Shown in pieces: positions 29,438 to 41,079 of a DNA stretch of 64,000 nt. The notes beneath the pieces are model-generated. The model worked only from the letters and a program-made list of their open reading frames with translations, was not told the origin of the DNA and did not search any database. Each line of letters opens with the position of its first letter. The first letter of the stretch is position 1. The translations under genes and the position numbers were made by a program. The stretch lies in NCBI GenBank assembly GCA_009846685.1, contig VWVY01000001.1, positions 124,001 to 188,000 of the forward strand, read 5' to 3'. The DNA is from Rhizobiales bacterium SYSU XM002. GTDB taxonomy: Bacteria; Pseudomonadota; Alphaproteobacteria; Rhizobiales; Beijerinckiaceae.

Positions 29438-32385
29438 CCGGGTTTCGCCTGCCGCGTGGCGGCTGCATCGACCGATCGCGCACGCTGCGCTTTACCTTCG
29501 ACGGGCGGGTGATGGTGGGACATCCCGGCGATACGCTCGCGTCGGCCCTGCTCGCGAACGGCGTGGGAATCGTCGGGCGTTCGTTCAAATATCACCGACC
29601 GCGCGGCATCCTGACGGCAGGATCGTCTGAGCCGAACGCGCTCGTCACGCTCGGAGAGGGTGCAAGCAGCGAGCCCAACACCCGCGCAACGATGGTCGAG
29701 TTGAGCGATGGCCTCATCGCACGCAGCCAGAATTGCTGGCCCTCCGCCGCCTTCGATGTCGGCGCGATCAACGGGCTGCTCTCGCCGTTTCTTTCGGCGG
29801 GCTTCTACTACAAGACCTTCATGTGGCCGGCGCCGCTGTGGGAAAAGCTCTACGAGCCGCTGATCCGCAAGGCTGCCGGGCTTGGCCGCGCCAGCAAGGC
29901 TCCTGATCCGGATCGCTACGAGAAATCCTGGGCGCATTGCGATCTTCTCGTCATCGGCGCGGGGCCCGCAGGGCTCGGCGCCGCGCTGACGGCTGGACGC
30001 TCTGGCGCGCGCGTTATTCTGGTCGATGAGGATCACGAGCCGGGCGGGGCGTTGCTGAGCACAGGCGGTGACGTTGCAGGCCGATCCCCGACCACGCTGC
30101 TTGCCGATCTTGTCGGCGAGTTGGAGAACTTGCCCAACATCCGCATCCTGAGCCGTACGACCGCGGTCGGGTGGTATGACGATAACCTGTTCGGTGCCGT
30201 GGAGCGGGCCGGCCCGGACTTCCTCTCGACTGGCCATGCCCCGCGCGAACGGTTGTGGCGGATCGTTGCGCGTGAGGCCATCCTGGCAAGTGGCGCCGAG
30301 GAGCGTCCACTCGTCTTCGGTGGCAACGACCGGCCGGGCGTGATGATGACCGGCGCGGTTTCGAGTTATCTGCACCGCCAAGCGGTCGCTCCCGGCCGCC
30401 GTCCGCTCATCTTTACAACCAATGCGGCCGGGTATCACGCGGCAGCGATGCTGGAGGAAGCCGGGATCGAGGTCTCGGGCATCGTCGATCCACGCACGGA
30501 ACCGGAGGCCGAATGGCGGGGCAGGGCGCCGGTGTTCCGGAATGCCGTTGTCACGGACGTGATTGGTGGACGTGGTGTCAGCGGTGCCGTCCTTGACAGT
30601 GAAGGCCGACGATCCCGGATCGATGCGGATTCCATCGCGATGTCGGGCGGCTTCACCCCGCGCATCCAACTCGCCTGCCAGCGCGGGTGCAAGCCGGTAT
30701 GGTCCGAGGCACACTTGGCGTTTCTCGCGCCGGAACGCCAGAACGGATTGACCGTTGCCGGTGCTGCCGCCGGCATCGAGGGGCTTGAGGGCGCGCTGCA
30801 CGACGGCAGCCGGAAGGCGGCTTCGGCCCTGAAGGAGCTTGGCCTCGATGCGAAGCCCGCATTCTCCGCAGCCCCCTTGAATGATCGAAAAACCTATGCG
30901 CTCTGGCGTGTTGCCGGCACGAGGGGCGCGGCCTTCGTCGATTTCCAGAACGATGTGAAGGTGGACGATCTGCTTCTTGCGAACCGCGAGGGTTATGGCC
31001 ACGTCGAACTGGCCAAGCGCTACACCACCGCAGGCATGGCCACCGATCAGGGCAAGACCGGAAATCTCAATGCGATCGGTATTCTCGCCGAAGCACGCGG
31101 GGTGACGCCGGGGGAGATCGGGACCACGACATTCAGGCCGTTCTATGTGCCGGTCTCATTCGGCGCCTTGGCAGGGTCGGCGCGCGGAAAGCACTTTCAG
31201 CCAGTGCGTCGTTCACCGCTGCATGGATGGGCGGAGAAGAACGGCGCCGTCTTTGTCGAGAGCGGCTTGTGGTATCGCTCGTCCTGGTTCCCGCGCCCCG
31301 GCGAGATGACCTGGCGCGAGAGCGTCGATCGCGAGGTTCTCAACGTCCGCAGCAATGTCGGACTTTGCGATGTCTCGACGCTCGGCAAAATCGAGGTTTT
31401 CGGTCGGGATGCTGCGACCTTTCTTGACCGCATCTATTGCAACGCCTTCGCCAAGTTACCCGTCGGGCGTGCCCGTTATGGCATCATGCTGCGCGAGGAC
31501 GGTTTCATCTATGATGACGGCACCACGAGCCGCCTCGCAGATGACCACTTCTTCATGACAACGACGACAGCGCTCGCGGCGGGGGTGCTGTCGCATCTCG
31601 AGTTCTGCGCGCAGGTGCTCTGGCCGGACCTCGACGTCCGCTTTGCCTCCTCGACCGATCAATGGGCGCAGATGGCGATTGCCGGGCCGAAATCGCGTTC
31701 TGTTCTCGAGGCAATCGTTGATGTCGATCTCTCGGATGATGCATTCCCGTTCATGGCGGCGCGGGAGATCACACTTTTCGGCGGGAAATTGTCCGCGCGG
31801 CTGTTCCGGATCTCGTTTTCGGGCGAGCGCGCCTACGAATTGGCGGTGCCGGCCGGTTTCGGGGAATCCGTCGCCGACGCCCTGATGGCCGCGGGCGCGC
31901 CCTATGGCATCTGCGCCTATGGCGCAGAGGCGCTCGGCGTGCTGCGCATCGAGAAAGGCCATGTCACGCATAACGAGATCAACGGCACGGTGACCGCCGA
32001 CGATCTTGGCTTCGGTAAGATGGTGAGCAGCACGAAGACGGATTTCATCGGTCGGGCGATGCTCCGTCGCGAGGGGCTCGTCTCACAGGATCGGCCGCAA
32101 CTGGTCGGCGTCAGACCCGTCGACCCACGGGACGGCTTCAAGGCCGGATCGCACATCATGCGCCCCGACGATCAAACTGTACTGGAGAACGATCAGGGTT
32201 ACGTCACTTCCGTCGCGTTTTCCCCTCATCTCGGGCACATGATCGGCCTTGCGCTGGTGAAGGGTGGGCGAACCCGGCATGGTGAGCGCGTCGTCATCTG
32301 GAATGCGCTCGGAGAAAGCTACATCGAAGGCGAAGTCTGCGCGCCGTGTTTCGTCGATCCCGTGAATGAGAGGCTCCATGCCTGA
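29434..32385 (+). CDS. soxA: Sarcosine oxidase subunit alpha
   Basis: This is a 983-residue subunit with an N-terminal ferredoxin-like domain lacking the cluster cysteines (VMVGHPGDTLASALLANGV), an NAD-binding Rossmann region (LLVIGAGPAGLGAALTAGRSG) and a C-terminal GcvT-like folate domain from about residue 600. The folate domain captures the released C1 unit as 5,10-methylene-tetrahydrofolate. Length is typical for the family. It overlaps both neighbours. Confidence 0.96.
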   Translation: MTGFRLPRGGCIDRSRTLRFTFDGRVMVGHPGDTLASALLANGVGIVGRSFKYHRPRGILTAGSSEPNALVTLGEGASSEPNTRATMVELSDGLIARSQNCWPSAAFDVGAINGLLSPFLSAGFYYKTFMWPAPLWEKLYEPLIRKAAGLGRASKAPDPDRYEKSWAHCDLLVIGAGPAGLGAALTAGRSGARVILVDEDHEPGGALLSTGGDVAGRSPTTLLADLVGELENLPNIRILSRTTAVGWYDDNLFGAVERAGPDFLSTGHAPRERLWRIVAREAILASGAEERPLVFGGNDRPGVMMTGAVSSYLHRQAVAPGRRPLIFTTNAAGYHAAAMLEEAGIEVSGIVDPRTEPEAEWRGRAPVFRNAVVTDVIGGRGVSGAVLDSEGRRSRIDADSIAMSGGFTPRIQLACQRGCKPVWSEAHLAFLAPERQNGLTVAGAAAGIEGLEGALHDGSRKAASALKELGLDAKPAFSAAPLNDRKTYALWRVAGTRGAAFVDFQNDVKVDDLLLANREGYGHVELAKRYTTAGMATDQGKTGNLNAIGILAEARGVTPGEIGTTTFRPFYVPVSFGALAGSARGKHFQPVRRSPLHGWAEKNGAVFVESGLWYRSSWFPRPGEMTWRESVDREVLNVRSNVGLCDVSTLGKIEVFGRDAATFLDRIYCNAFAKLPVGRARYGIMLREDGFIYDDGTTSRLADDHFFMTTTTALAAGVLSHLEFCAQVLWPDLDVRFASSTDQWAQMAIAGPKSRSVLEAIVDVDLSDDAFPFMAAREITLFGGKLSARLFRISFSGERAYELAVPAGFGESVADALMAAGAPYGICAYGAEALGVLRIEKGHVTHNEINGTVTADDLGFGKMVSSTKTDFIGRAMLRREGLVSQDRPQLVGVRPVDPRDGFKAGSHIMRPDDQTVLENDQGYVTSVAFSPHLGHMIGLALVKGGRTRHGERVVIWNALGESYIEGEVCAPCFVDPVNERLHA

Positions 32386-32935
32386 GAGTCCGTGTCACAT
32401 TCCGGCGCTGGCAGGCGTACGCCCGGGTCGTCTCGGCAAGGAGGATGGCGCGCCCGGTGTCACGCTGCGCGCCTTGCCGGAGGGGCTTGTTGTGCTGGCG
32501 CTGGGACGGAGCGACCGGAAGGCGGTGCTCGCCGCGACTGTGAGCGTCGGGCTTGCAAAGTGTTCCGTCTCGGATGCGGGGTTCGAACAATGGCTGATCG
32601 CAGGCGATATGCCGGCGTCACCTGTGGTGCTTGCTTCCCTTGCGCAGGCGCTTGCCGGAAAGGTGTATGTCAGCGATCAGAGCCACGGGCGCGTGCGGAT
32701 CGCGCTGTCCGGCCCGAGAAGCATGAATGTCCTCGCCAAGGGTTGCGGCATCGATTTCGCTAGTTTTACGGTCGGAACTGGTGCGATGACGCTATATGGA
32801 CATCTCGGCTGTCATGTATTCCGAGCGGAAGAAACCGTGTTCCACCTGACGGTGTTGCGGAGCTTCGCGCTTGCGCTGTGGGACGAACTCGTCGAGGCTG
32901 GGCGGGAATTCGGCGTCGAGGCGCGAGCCTTGTAG
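32378..32935 (+). CDS. soxG: Sarcosine oxidase subunit gamma
   Basis: This is a gamma subunit of about 185 residues, recognised by position and by the folate-domain-like core (RVRIALSGPRSMNVLAKGC, FRAEETVFHLTVLRSFALALWD). I use the ATG at 32378 (MPESPCH), which overlaps the soxA end by eight bases. The gene ends one base before the convergent HcnC-like gene, with no terminator visible between them. Confidence 0.9.
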   Translation: MPESPCHIPALAGVRPGRLGKEDGAPGVTLRALPEGLVVLALGRSDRKAVLAATVSVGLAKCSVSDAGFEQWLIAGDMPASPVVLASLAQALAGKVYVSDQSHGRVRIALSGPRSMNVLAKGCGIDFASFTVGTGAMTLYGHLGCHVFRAEETVFHLTVLRSFALALWDELVEAGREFGVEARAL

Positions 32936-32936
32936 A

Positions 32937-34106
32937 TCACCGCAGCGGCAGCCAACCGAGCCGTTCGCGCCAGTCCGGCTCGAGATCGGCGAAGCGGTTG
33001 AGCCGGAAGGTCGAGATATCGGCAAAGGTGCAGCGCCGCTCGATCACGAGATCGCGGATCGCGCGCCCGCTCGCCGGCGAGAGACCGAACCCGACGCTGG
33101 AGAGCGTCGCTACAACGACATTGTCGACGCCGGGCGCATGATCGATCACCGGCCTGCCGTCTGGCGTGTTTTCCATGATGCCGGCCCAGGAACGGATGAT
33201 CCGTGCGTGAGCGGCCTTCGGCAACAGCGTCGCGAGGCGGTTCGCAATTCCGCCCATCAGCGGGGAGGATGGTTTGCCCGGCGCACGGTCGGGCACGGTT
33301 TCGACCCATTCATGCGGGCCGCCGCCATAGGCGAGATTGCCGCGCAGCGTCTGCCGGCCGTAGAGGCCGTTTCCGTCCACCCCGCCATAGGGCATCAGCG
33401 GCAGGGCTTCGGTGACGATCATCTCGGCGCGTGCCGCGGCGAGGGGGACGTCGCAGCCGATCATCGCCGCGAGGTGCGCCGTCTGCGGACCGGCAGCGAT
33501 AACGAGATGGTCACAGCCAAAGAAGCCAGCGTCTGTCTCGACACCTGTGACCTGCCCGCCCTGTATGCGGATGCCGGTTACGCGGGTGTTCTGCCTCAAC
33601 TGCCCACCGTGATCCTCCATCGCGAAGGCATAACCCGCCAGCGTGCGATGCGGGTTTGCGTGGCCGCCGAAATGGTAGAAATAGCCGCCGACAGTGTTCT
33701 CATCGGCGAGCGGTACCAGCTTCCGTGCTTCTTTCGTGTCGAGAATCTCGGTCGAGAAGCCCTGATGCTCGGCATTGATCTTCGCGCGCGCGTAGAGCGC
33801 CATCTGTGCTTCCGAAAACGCAAGGCGGATGCGCTCCGAGCGGAATTCGGTCGGATAACCGAGCAAATCATCCATTAGGGGCCAGAGGCGCTGCTCTTCG
33901 GCGAAAAGGGGTGAGTGGTGGTGCGAACACCCGCCGCCGTTGCGCCCCGAGGCCTCGTCACCGACCATCCCAGCTTCGAGCACCAGCACGTCGACGCCCT
34001 CGCGGGCGAGCCAGAACCCCGCGCTGAGGCCCGTCACGCCGCCGCCGACGATGACGACTTCCGCGCCGGTGCGTTTCGGATCGCGTGTGCCGGGACGTCG
34101 GGTCAT
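32937..34106 (-). CDS. FAD-dependent oxidase subunit, HcnC/OoxB/DadA-like
   Basis: This is a protein of about 389 residues of the D-amino-acid oxidase fold with the FAD motif VVIVGGGVTGLSAGFWLAREG and EASGRNGGGCSHHHS. The ATG at 34106 overlaps the stop of the HcnB-like gene by four bases; a longer reading frame upstream is arginine-rich shadow sequence. Pairing with an HcnB-like subunit points to an opine oxidase, proline dehydrogenase or hydrogen-cyanide-synthase-like complex. The substrate is unknown; the linked peptide-type importer suggests an N-substituted amino acid. Confidence 0.88.
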   Translation of the reverse strand: MTRRPGTRDPKRTGAEVVIVGGGVTGLSAGFWLAREGVDVLVLEAGMVGDEASGRNGGGCSHHHSPLFAEEQRLWPLMDDLLGYPTEFRSERIRLAFSEAQMALYARAKINAEHQGFSTEILDTKEARKLVPLADENTVGGYFYHFGGHANPHRTLAGYAFAMEDHGGQLRQNTRVTGIRIQGGQVTGVETDAGFFGCDHLVIAAGPQTAHLAAMIGCDVPLAAARAEMIVTEALPLMPYGGVDGNGLYGRQTLRGNLAYGGGPHEWVETVPDRAPGKPSSPLMGGIANRLATLLPKAAHARIIRSWAGIMENTPDGRPVIDHAPGVDNVVVATLSSVGFGLSPASGRAIRDLVIERRCTFADISTFRLNRFADLEPDWRERLGWLPLR

Positions 34107-35737
34107 TCGCTCGCAACCTCGCCGGAGGTATCGTTTGTCGCGAGCGTGAACTGACCCTTGACCTCCCAGAACGGTCGCCATTGTGCGTGCATGCCGAACC
34201 AACTGTCCCAGTGCTCGCCCTGAAGTGGCACCTCGCCGAGCGAAGCCGCCAGCGCGAGCGGCAACGGCCGGACCGGCGCGCGATAGCTCGCGAGTGGGAC
34301 GGTGGCGAGATCGGCATCGGCTTCGAGCGCGAGCAATGCCGCGATCTGCTCGCGGCAGCGCCGCCCCTGGCATGGCCCCATGCCGGCGCGGGTCATGCGC
34401 TTGAGCTGATCGGGGTCAGGTGGCCCGGCGGCGAGCAGGGCGGCCAGAGAATGCGCTTCCGGCATCTGCCCTTCCCATTCAAGATAGCGTGGCGGACGGA
34501 GCTGGAGCAGATCGCGCGCACTGACGTCCTCGCATTGGCAGAGCGGAAACTCGGCTCGGGCATGGATCACACTCGCGCGCAGCCATGCCTTGCGATAGGC
34601 GGAAAGGTCGTATTCGGCGTGAGGTTCCGGCCGGTCGTTCCGCTCCGATGCGCGGCCAAGGATCGCATCGACGGCATCGCATGCCTCCTGTTCTGCGATT
34701 GTGGCGTCGCGCGACTTCTCGGGCCAGATGCCGGCGCAATCGCCGATGGCGTAGACAGACGGCAAACTTGTGCGACCCCGGAAATCGACGAGCGGGACAT
34801 GTCCACCGCGCGCCGGATCAAACCGGCACGCCGCACCGGCAGCTTGCAGAAGGTCGATCATCGGGACAGACCCGATGGCGAGGACAATCCCGTCGCAGTC
34901 AATCTGTAGCTCGGCGCCGGTCGGGACGCCGTCCGCATCGAGCTCGCCGACCAGAACGCCCTCGACCCGTTCGCTGCCGATCGCTTCCCGGATGACGCTC
35001 CGGCAGAGGATGGGAATGCCCGCTTGTTCGGCGCCCACGATCAGATCGGGCGACGCAACCGGCCGTTCGGCCTGGTCGATAACCGCGGCGGTTTTCACCC
35101 CACGCTTCGCAAGCGCAAGCGCCGTCAGTAGCGCTTCCGTGTCCGATCCAAGGATGACGATACGTCCGGAGGTAAGGGCGCCGTCGTAGTGCTCGGCCAA
35201 CAAACGCGCAGCGCTGGCGCCCATGACGCCGGGCAGTTGCCAGCCGGGGAAGCCAAGGCCCATGTCGCGTCTGCCGGTCGCGACGATGACATGCCGGGGC
35301 GCAACGAGGCTGGCCGACGTTTCGTCCGAAAGCCCGGCGACAAGGCCCGGCAGATGCCGCAGGGCCGCGCCTTTCGCGTAAAGTCCCCAGCAGGCGGTGC
35401 CGAGCCGGATATCGACCCCGGCCTCGAACGCCGCCTCGAATAGCGGCTCGGAGGCCACAAAGGCCTCCATCATCGCATTGCGGTTGCGCGCCGCGCCGGT
35501 CATCGCCTGTCCGAAATGGCGCGGCACATCCTCACCCATCGTTGCGTAGGGAATCGGATTTTCGTCGACGAGGACGGTTTTCAGCCCCGCTTCGGCGGCC
35601 TCAATCGCAGCGCGCAGGCCGGCCTTGCCGGCGCCGATGACCAGAAGATCGAAGGACTCGGATGTGACCGGCGGTTTCCCCGCGACGGATTTCAGATCGA
35701 CCGGGCTGCCCGGTGCTGGACCGTCCTCGCCCAGCAT
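34103..35737 (-). CDS. FAD/NAD-binding subunit with 2Fe-2S site, HcnB/OoxA-like
   Basis: This is a 544-residue flavoprotein of the HcnB/OoxA type. It has an N-terminal dinucleotide motif LLVIGAGKAGLRAAIEAAEAG, a second Rossmann motif near IVILGSDTEALLTALALAKRG, and a C-terminal BFD-like site with four cysteines (CQC...CQGRRC). About 60 residues beyond the cluster form an extra tail. It is coupled to the HcnC-like gene and lies 4 bases after the ABC ATPase gene. The small ferredoxin-like HcnA subunit usual in such operons is not seen next to it. Confidence 0.85.
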   Translation of the reverse strand: MLGEDGPAPGSPVDLKSVAGKPPVTSESFDLLVIGAGKAGLRAAIEAAEAGLKTVLVDENPIPYATMGEDVPRHFGQAMTGAARNRNAMMEAFVASEPLFEAAFEAGVDIRLGTACWGLYAKGAALRHLPGLVAGLSDETSASLVAPRHVIVATGRRDMGLGFPGWQLPGVMGASAARLLAEHYDGALTSGRIVILGSDTEALLTALALAKRGVKTAAVIDQAERPVASPDLIVGAEQAGIPILCRSVIREAIGSERVEGVLVGELDADGVPTGAELQIDCDGIVLAIGSVPMIDLLQAAGAACRFDPARGGHVPLVDFRGRTSLPSVYAIGDCAGIWPEKSRDATIAEQEACDAVDAILGRASERNDRPEPHAEYDLSAYRKAWLRASVIHARAEFPLCQCEDVSARDLLQLRPPRYLEWEGQMPEAHSLAALLAAGPPDPDQLKRMTRAGMGPCQGRRCREQIAALLALEADADLATVPLASYRAPVRPLPLALAASLGEVPLQGEHWDSWFGMHAQWRPFWEVKGQFTLATNDTSGEVASE

Positions 35738-35741
35738 GGCG

Positions 35742-37570
<1,829 letters not shown>

Positions 37571-37574
<4 letters not shown>

Positions 37575-38455
37575 GACTCGCCCTTCAGCTTGGGGTCGAT
37601 CGCATCGCGCAGGCCGTCTCCGAGCAGGTTAAGCGCGAAGATCACGATCAGGATCGCCGCGCTCGGCGCGATCACCAGCCAGGCGCTGTCGAGGATGTTC
37701 TCGAAACCTTCGCGGATCATGCCGCCCCATGTCGGCGTCGGCGGCTTGACGGAGAGGCCGATGAAGGCGAGCGATGCCTCGGTGCGGATGGCATTGGCGA
37801 GCCAGAGCGAGCCCATGACGAGGATTTCCGGCAGGATATTCGGCAGGATATGCCCGGCGACGATCCGCATGTCAGAGAAACCGAGCGCGCGGCAGGCATC
37901 GACGAACTCGCGCTCCTTCATGGCGATGGTCGGCGCACGGGCGATGCGCGCGAAAGGCGGGATGGAGGTCATCGCGATGGCGATGATGATGTTCATCATC
38001 GAGGGGCCGAGCATCGCGACGATGATCAGGCCGAGGATCAGCGAGGGGAAGGCGAGAAGCACGTCCATCGCCTGCATGATCAGGATGTCGGTGCGGCCGC
38101 CCTTCCAGCCCGCGAGCATGCCGATCGCCGAGCCGATCACCATTGCCAGCACCGTTGAAGCGAGGCCGATGATCAGCGAGATGCGCGCACCGTGGGTGAG
38201 ACGCGAGGCAATATCGCGCCCGAAGCCATCGGTTCCCATGATGTATTCGGCGGACGGCGGCTTGAGCTTCTGGAGGATGTTCTGCTCCAGCGGATCGAGC
38301 GGCGTCACGATTGGCGCGAAGATCGCCAGAAAAACCACAATGACAAAGATCACCAGGCCGACCCACGAGGTCTTGTTGGTGTTGAACGCGCGCAGGGTGG
38401 CGTTCCAGATGTAGCGAAGGCGGGAGGGCGCCGGGGCGATATCGGTCATGCTCAT
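37571..38455 (-). CDS. Peptide/opine ABC importer permease (DppC-like)
   Basis: This is a 294-residue permease with an N-terminal cytoplasmic stretch, six membrane segments and the DppC-type motif DACRALGFSDMRIVAGHILPN. GTDGFGRDIASRLTHGARISL is also typical of the family. Both ends overlap neighbours by four bases. Confidence 0.95.
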
Positions 38456-39390
38456 TTGAGTTTCACCCTCGGATCGGCGACGCCATAGGCAATGTCGGTC
38501 GCAAGGTTCACCACCACGACGACGAGTGTGTAGATCACCATCATGCCCTGAAGCATGGTGTAGTCGCGTTGGTTGAGCGCGCCGACGATCAGCTTTCCGA
38601 GGCCGGGCCGCGAGAATACGATCTCCGTCAGCACCGAATTGCCGATCAGGATGCCGAGATAAAGTCCGACGATCGTGATGACGGGGATCAGCGCGTTCCG
38701 AAGCGCATGGCGGATGATGACGGCATTGATCGGCACGCCTTTGGCGCGGGCTGTACGGACGTAGTCCTCCTGCAGCACCTCCAGCATCGCCGAACGCGTG
38801 ACACGGGTGATGTAGGCCGCGGTGATGAGCCCGAGATTAATCGCCGGGAGCGTGATCGACTGGAACCACGCCGTTGCGCTGCCACTCCGCGCGCTGATGA
38901 CCGGGAACCAGGGTAGCAGGATCGCGAAGCCGAGCAGGAGCAGCAGCGCCGAGACGAAGGGCGGGAAGGAGAGCCCGAGCAGCGAGGCGATGCGGGCCGC
39001 GTAATCGGTGAAGCGGTTGCGCTTTACGGCCGCCGCGATGCCAAGCGGCACGCCGATGACGATGCCGATCACCAGCGAGATCAGCGTGAGTTCAATCGTC
39101 CAGGGTAGAACGTTGAGAACCTCTTGTATGACCGGGCGACCGGTGACCATCGAGGTGCCCCAATCGCCCACCAGCGCACCTGAAATGAAGGTGAGATACT
39201 GCGCGTGGATCGGCCGGTTGAGACCGAGCTTCTCGCGCAGCGCCATGATCGCTTCCTGGCTCGCCTGATCGCCCAGGATCACCTGCGCCGGATCGCCCGG
39301 TACGATGCGCACCAGCACGAAAACAAGCGTCAACACGGCGAACAGCGTCACGACGGCAAAGCCCAGACGCCGGATGAGAAACGCGGTCAT
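38452..39390 (-). CDS. Peptide/opine ABC importer permease (DppB-like)
   Basis: This is a permease of about 312 residues starting MTAFLIRRLGFAVVTLFAVL, with the DppB-type region VRTARAKGVPINAVIIRHALRNALIP. The ATG at 39390 has GAGGTGA close upstream and is preferred to 39426, which would run through a hairpin. It pairs with the DppC-like permease. Confidence 0.93.
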   Translation of the reverse strand: MTAFLIRRLGFAVVTLFAVLTLVFVLVRIVPGDPAQVILGDQASQEAIMALREKLGLNRPIHAQYLTFISGALVGDWGTSMVTGRPVIQEVLNVLPWTIELTLISLVIGIVIGVPLGIAAAVKRNRFTDYAARIASLLGLSFPPFVSALLLLLGFAILLPWFPVISARSGSATAWFQSITLPAINLGLITAAYITRVTRSAMLEVLQEDYVRTARAKGVPINAVIIRHALRNALIPVITIVGLYLGILIGNSVLTEIVFSRPGLGKLIVGALNQRDYTMLQGMMVIYTLVVVVVNLATDIAYGVADPRVKLK

Positions 39391-39406
39391 GTCACCTCGC
39401 AAGCGT

Positions 39407-39430
39407 CCGGGTGAGGCGAGCCCCACCCGG
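39407..39430 (-). terminator. Intercistronic hairpin between binding protein and permease
   Basis: A 7-bp stem (CCGGGTG/CACCCGG) with a 10-base loop sits between the binding-protein stop and the first permease start. No T run follows on the minus strand, so an RNA-stabilising or attenuating role is more likely than full termination. Confidence 0.4.
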
Positions 39431-39452
39431 CGTTTTCAGCCTTGCGGCAGGA

Positions 39453-41000
39453 TCAGTTCTTGAACCGGGTCTTTTCCGTGATCGGGGGCGACAGGTTCAG
39501 CGAGCCGACGAGGTCGTAGCCGAGGTCGAGGTTCGCCTTCCACGCCCAGAGCTGGAGCTGCTCGTAAATCGGAATGCCGCAGACATTCTTGACGAGCTTT
39601 TCCTGTGCCGTCTTCCACAGCATCTTCTGCTTCGCCGCGTCCTGCTCGACGCGCGCGGCACGAATCTCGCTGTCGGCGATATCGCAGAAGGTGAAGTTGG
39701 TGATGGCGGTCGGCTTGCCGACGATCGAGTTCGAGTCGTAGAACTGCGTCAGATAGACGTCCGCGACCGGAAAACGCGCCGCCTGATAGTGGACGATCGG
39801 CGAGAGACCCTTGCGGATCTGCGCATGGAAGGTCGCGTGCTCGACGAGCTCGATTTCGAGGTTGATGCCCGCCTTCTTGAGCTGCGCCTGCACCGCCTCG
39901 ATCAGCGTCTGCATGCCGGTCAGGGTGGTGTGGATGGTTTTCACCGTCACGCCGTCCTTGTAGCCGGCTTCGGCGAGGAGCGCCTTTGCCTTGGCGACAT
40001 CATAGGGGTACAGCGGGGCCTTCTCGTCCGTGCCGAGGTAGCCCGACGGGACGACCGAAACCGCCTCGCGCGAGGTGCCCGCGCCCTTGAACACCACGAT
40101 CGCCTTGCGGTCGATCGCATGAGCGATCGCCTGACGGACGCGGATATCGTCGAGCGGCTTCGAGGTGACGTTGAGGTAAAGCGCCGACATCTCGCCCGGC
40201 TCCATCGCCTTGACGACAACGCCCGGCAGCTTCGATGTGCGGTCAACCCAGGTCTGGTCCTGCTTGCCGTAGATCATGTCGAGTTCGCCCGACTGAAAGG
40301 CGAGGTCGCGGCTCGAATCCGCCGGGATGTAGCGGTAGGTGATTTCCTCCAGCTGGGGCGCGCCGCGGAAGTACTTCTTGTGCGCCTTGAGCTTCACGAA
40401 CTGTTGCGGCTGGTATTCCGCGAATTCGAACGGCCCGGTGCCGACCGGCTTCTTGCCGAAGCCGTCGCCCATTTCCTCGGCGGCCTTCTTGCAGACCATG
40501 TTGCCGCCGTTGATGTTCGAGACATAGCCGAGGAAGCCCGCGACCGGGTTCTTGAGCGTGATCTTCAGCGTCGTGGCGTCAACGGCTTCGACCTTGTCGA
40601 CCGCGCGGAAATCGCCCGAATAGTTCGAGGTCGCCTTGTTTGAGGCGCGGGTGATCGAATAGGCCGCATCCGCCGCCGTAAAGGGGCCGTAACCGTGATG
40701 GCACTCGACGCCGGCGCGAATCTTGAACGTCCACTCCGTGCCGTCCTTGTTGCTGGTCCAGCTCTCGGCGAGGTCCGGCTCGATGAAGTCCGGGCTCGCC
40801 TGACCTGGTTTGATGCGCACAAGGCCGTTGAAGATGTAGTTGAGGAGGCCCTTGTCCGGCGTCGTCGAGGCGAGGTGCGGATCAAGCTTGCCGGCGTCCG
40901 CCGACCCCATGCCGATGACGAGAGTTTTCTTCTGCGCGAAGGCCGAACCCGCAATGAAACAGGCGGCGACGGCAAGTCCGAGAGAAAGTTTTCGCTTCAT
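39453..41000 (-). CDS. Peptide/opine ABC importer solute-binding protein (family 5)
   Basis: This is a 515-residue exported protein with signal peptide MKRKLSLGLAVAACFIAGSA (cleavage near AFAQ). The family 5 signature is in the region ESWTSNKDGTEWTFKIRAGV. Family 5 proteins bind di- and oligopeptides, opines, nickel or glycosides. Linkage to HcnBC-like oxidase genes favours an opine or N-alkyl amino acid ligand. Confidence 0.93.
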   Translation of the reverse strand: MKRKLSLGLAVAACFIAGSAFAQKKTLVIGMGSADAGKLDPHLASTTPDKGLLNYIFNGLVRIKPGQASPDFIEPDLAESWTSNKDGTEWTFKIRAGVECHHGYGPFTAADAAYSITRASNKATSNYSGDFRAVDKVEAVDATTLKITLKNPVAGFLGYVSNINGGNMVCKKAAEEMGDGFGKKPVGTGPFEFAEYQPQQFVKLKAHKKYFRGAPQLEEITYRYIPADSSRDLAFQSGELDMIYGKQDQTWVDRTSKLPGVVVKAMEPGEMSALYLNVTSKPLDDIRVRQAIAHAIDRKAIVVFKGAGTSREAVSVVPSGYLGTDEKAPLYPYDVAKAKALLAEAGYKDGVTVKTIHTTLTGMQTLIEAVQAQLKKAGINLEIELVEHATFHAQIRKGLSPIVHYQAARFPVADVYLTQFYDSNSIVGKPTAITNFTFCDIADSEIRAARVEQDAAKQKMLWKTAQEKLVKNVCGIPIYEQLQLWAWKANLDLGYDLVGSLNLSPPITEKTRFKN

Positions 41001-41079
41001 GATGAGCTCCCCTGATTATGCTTTCGTCGATATTGGGCCGAATTCGCATCGATGCGCAACCCGGTATTCTGCATATTGT

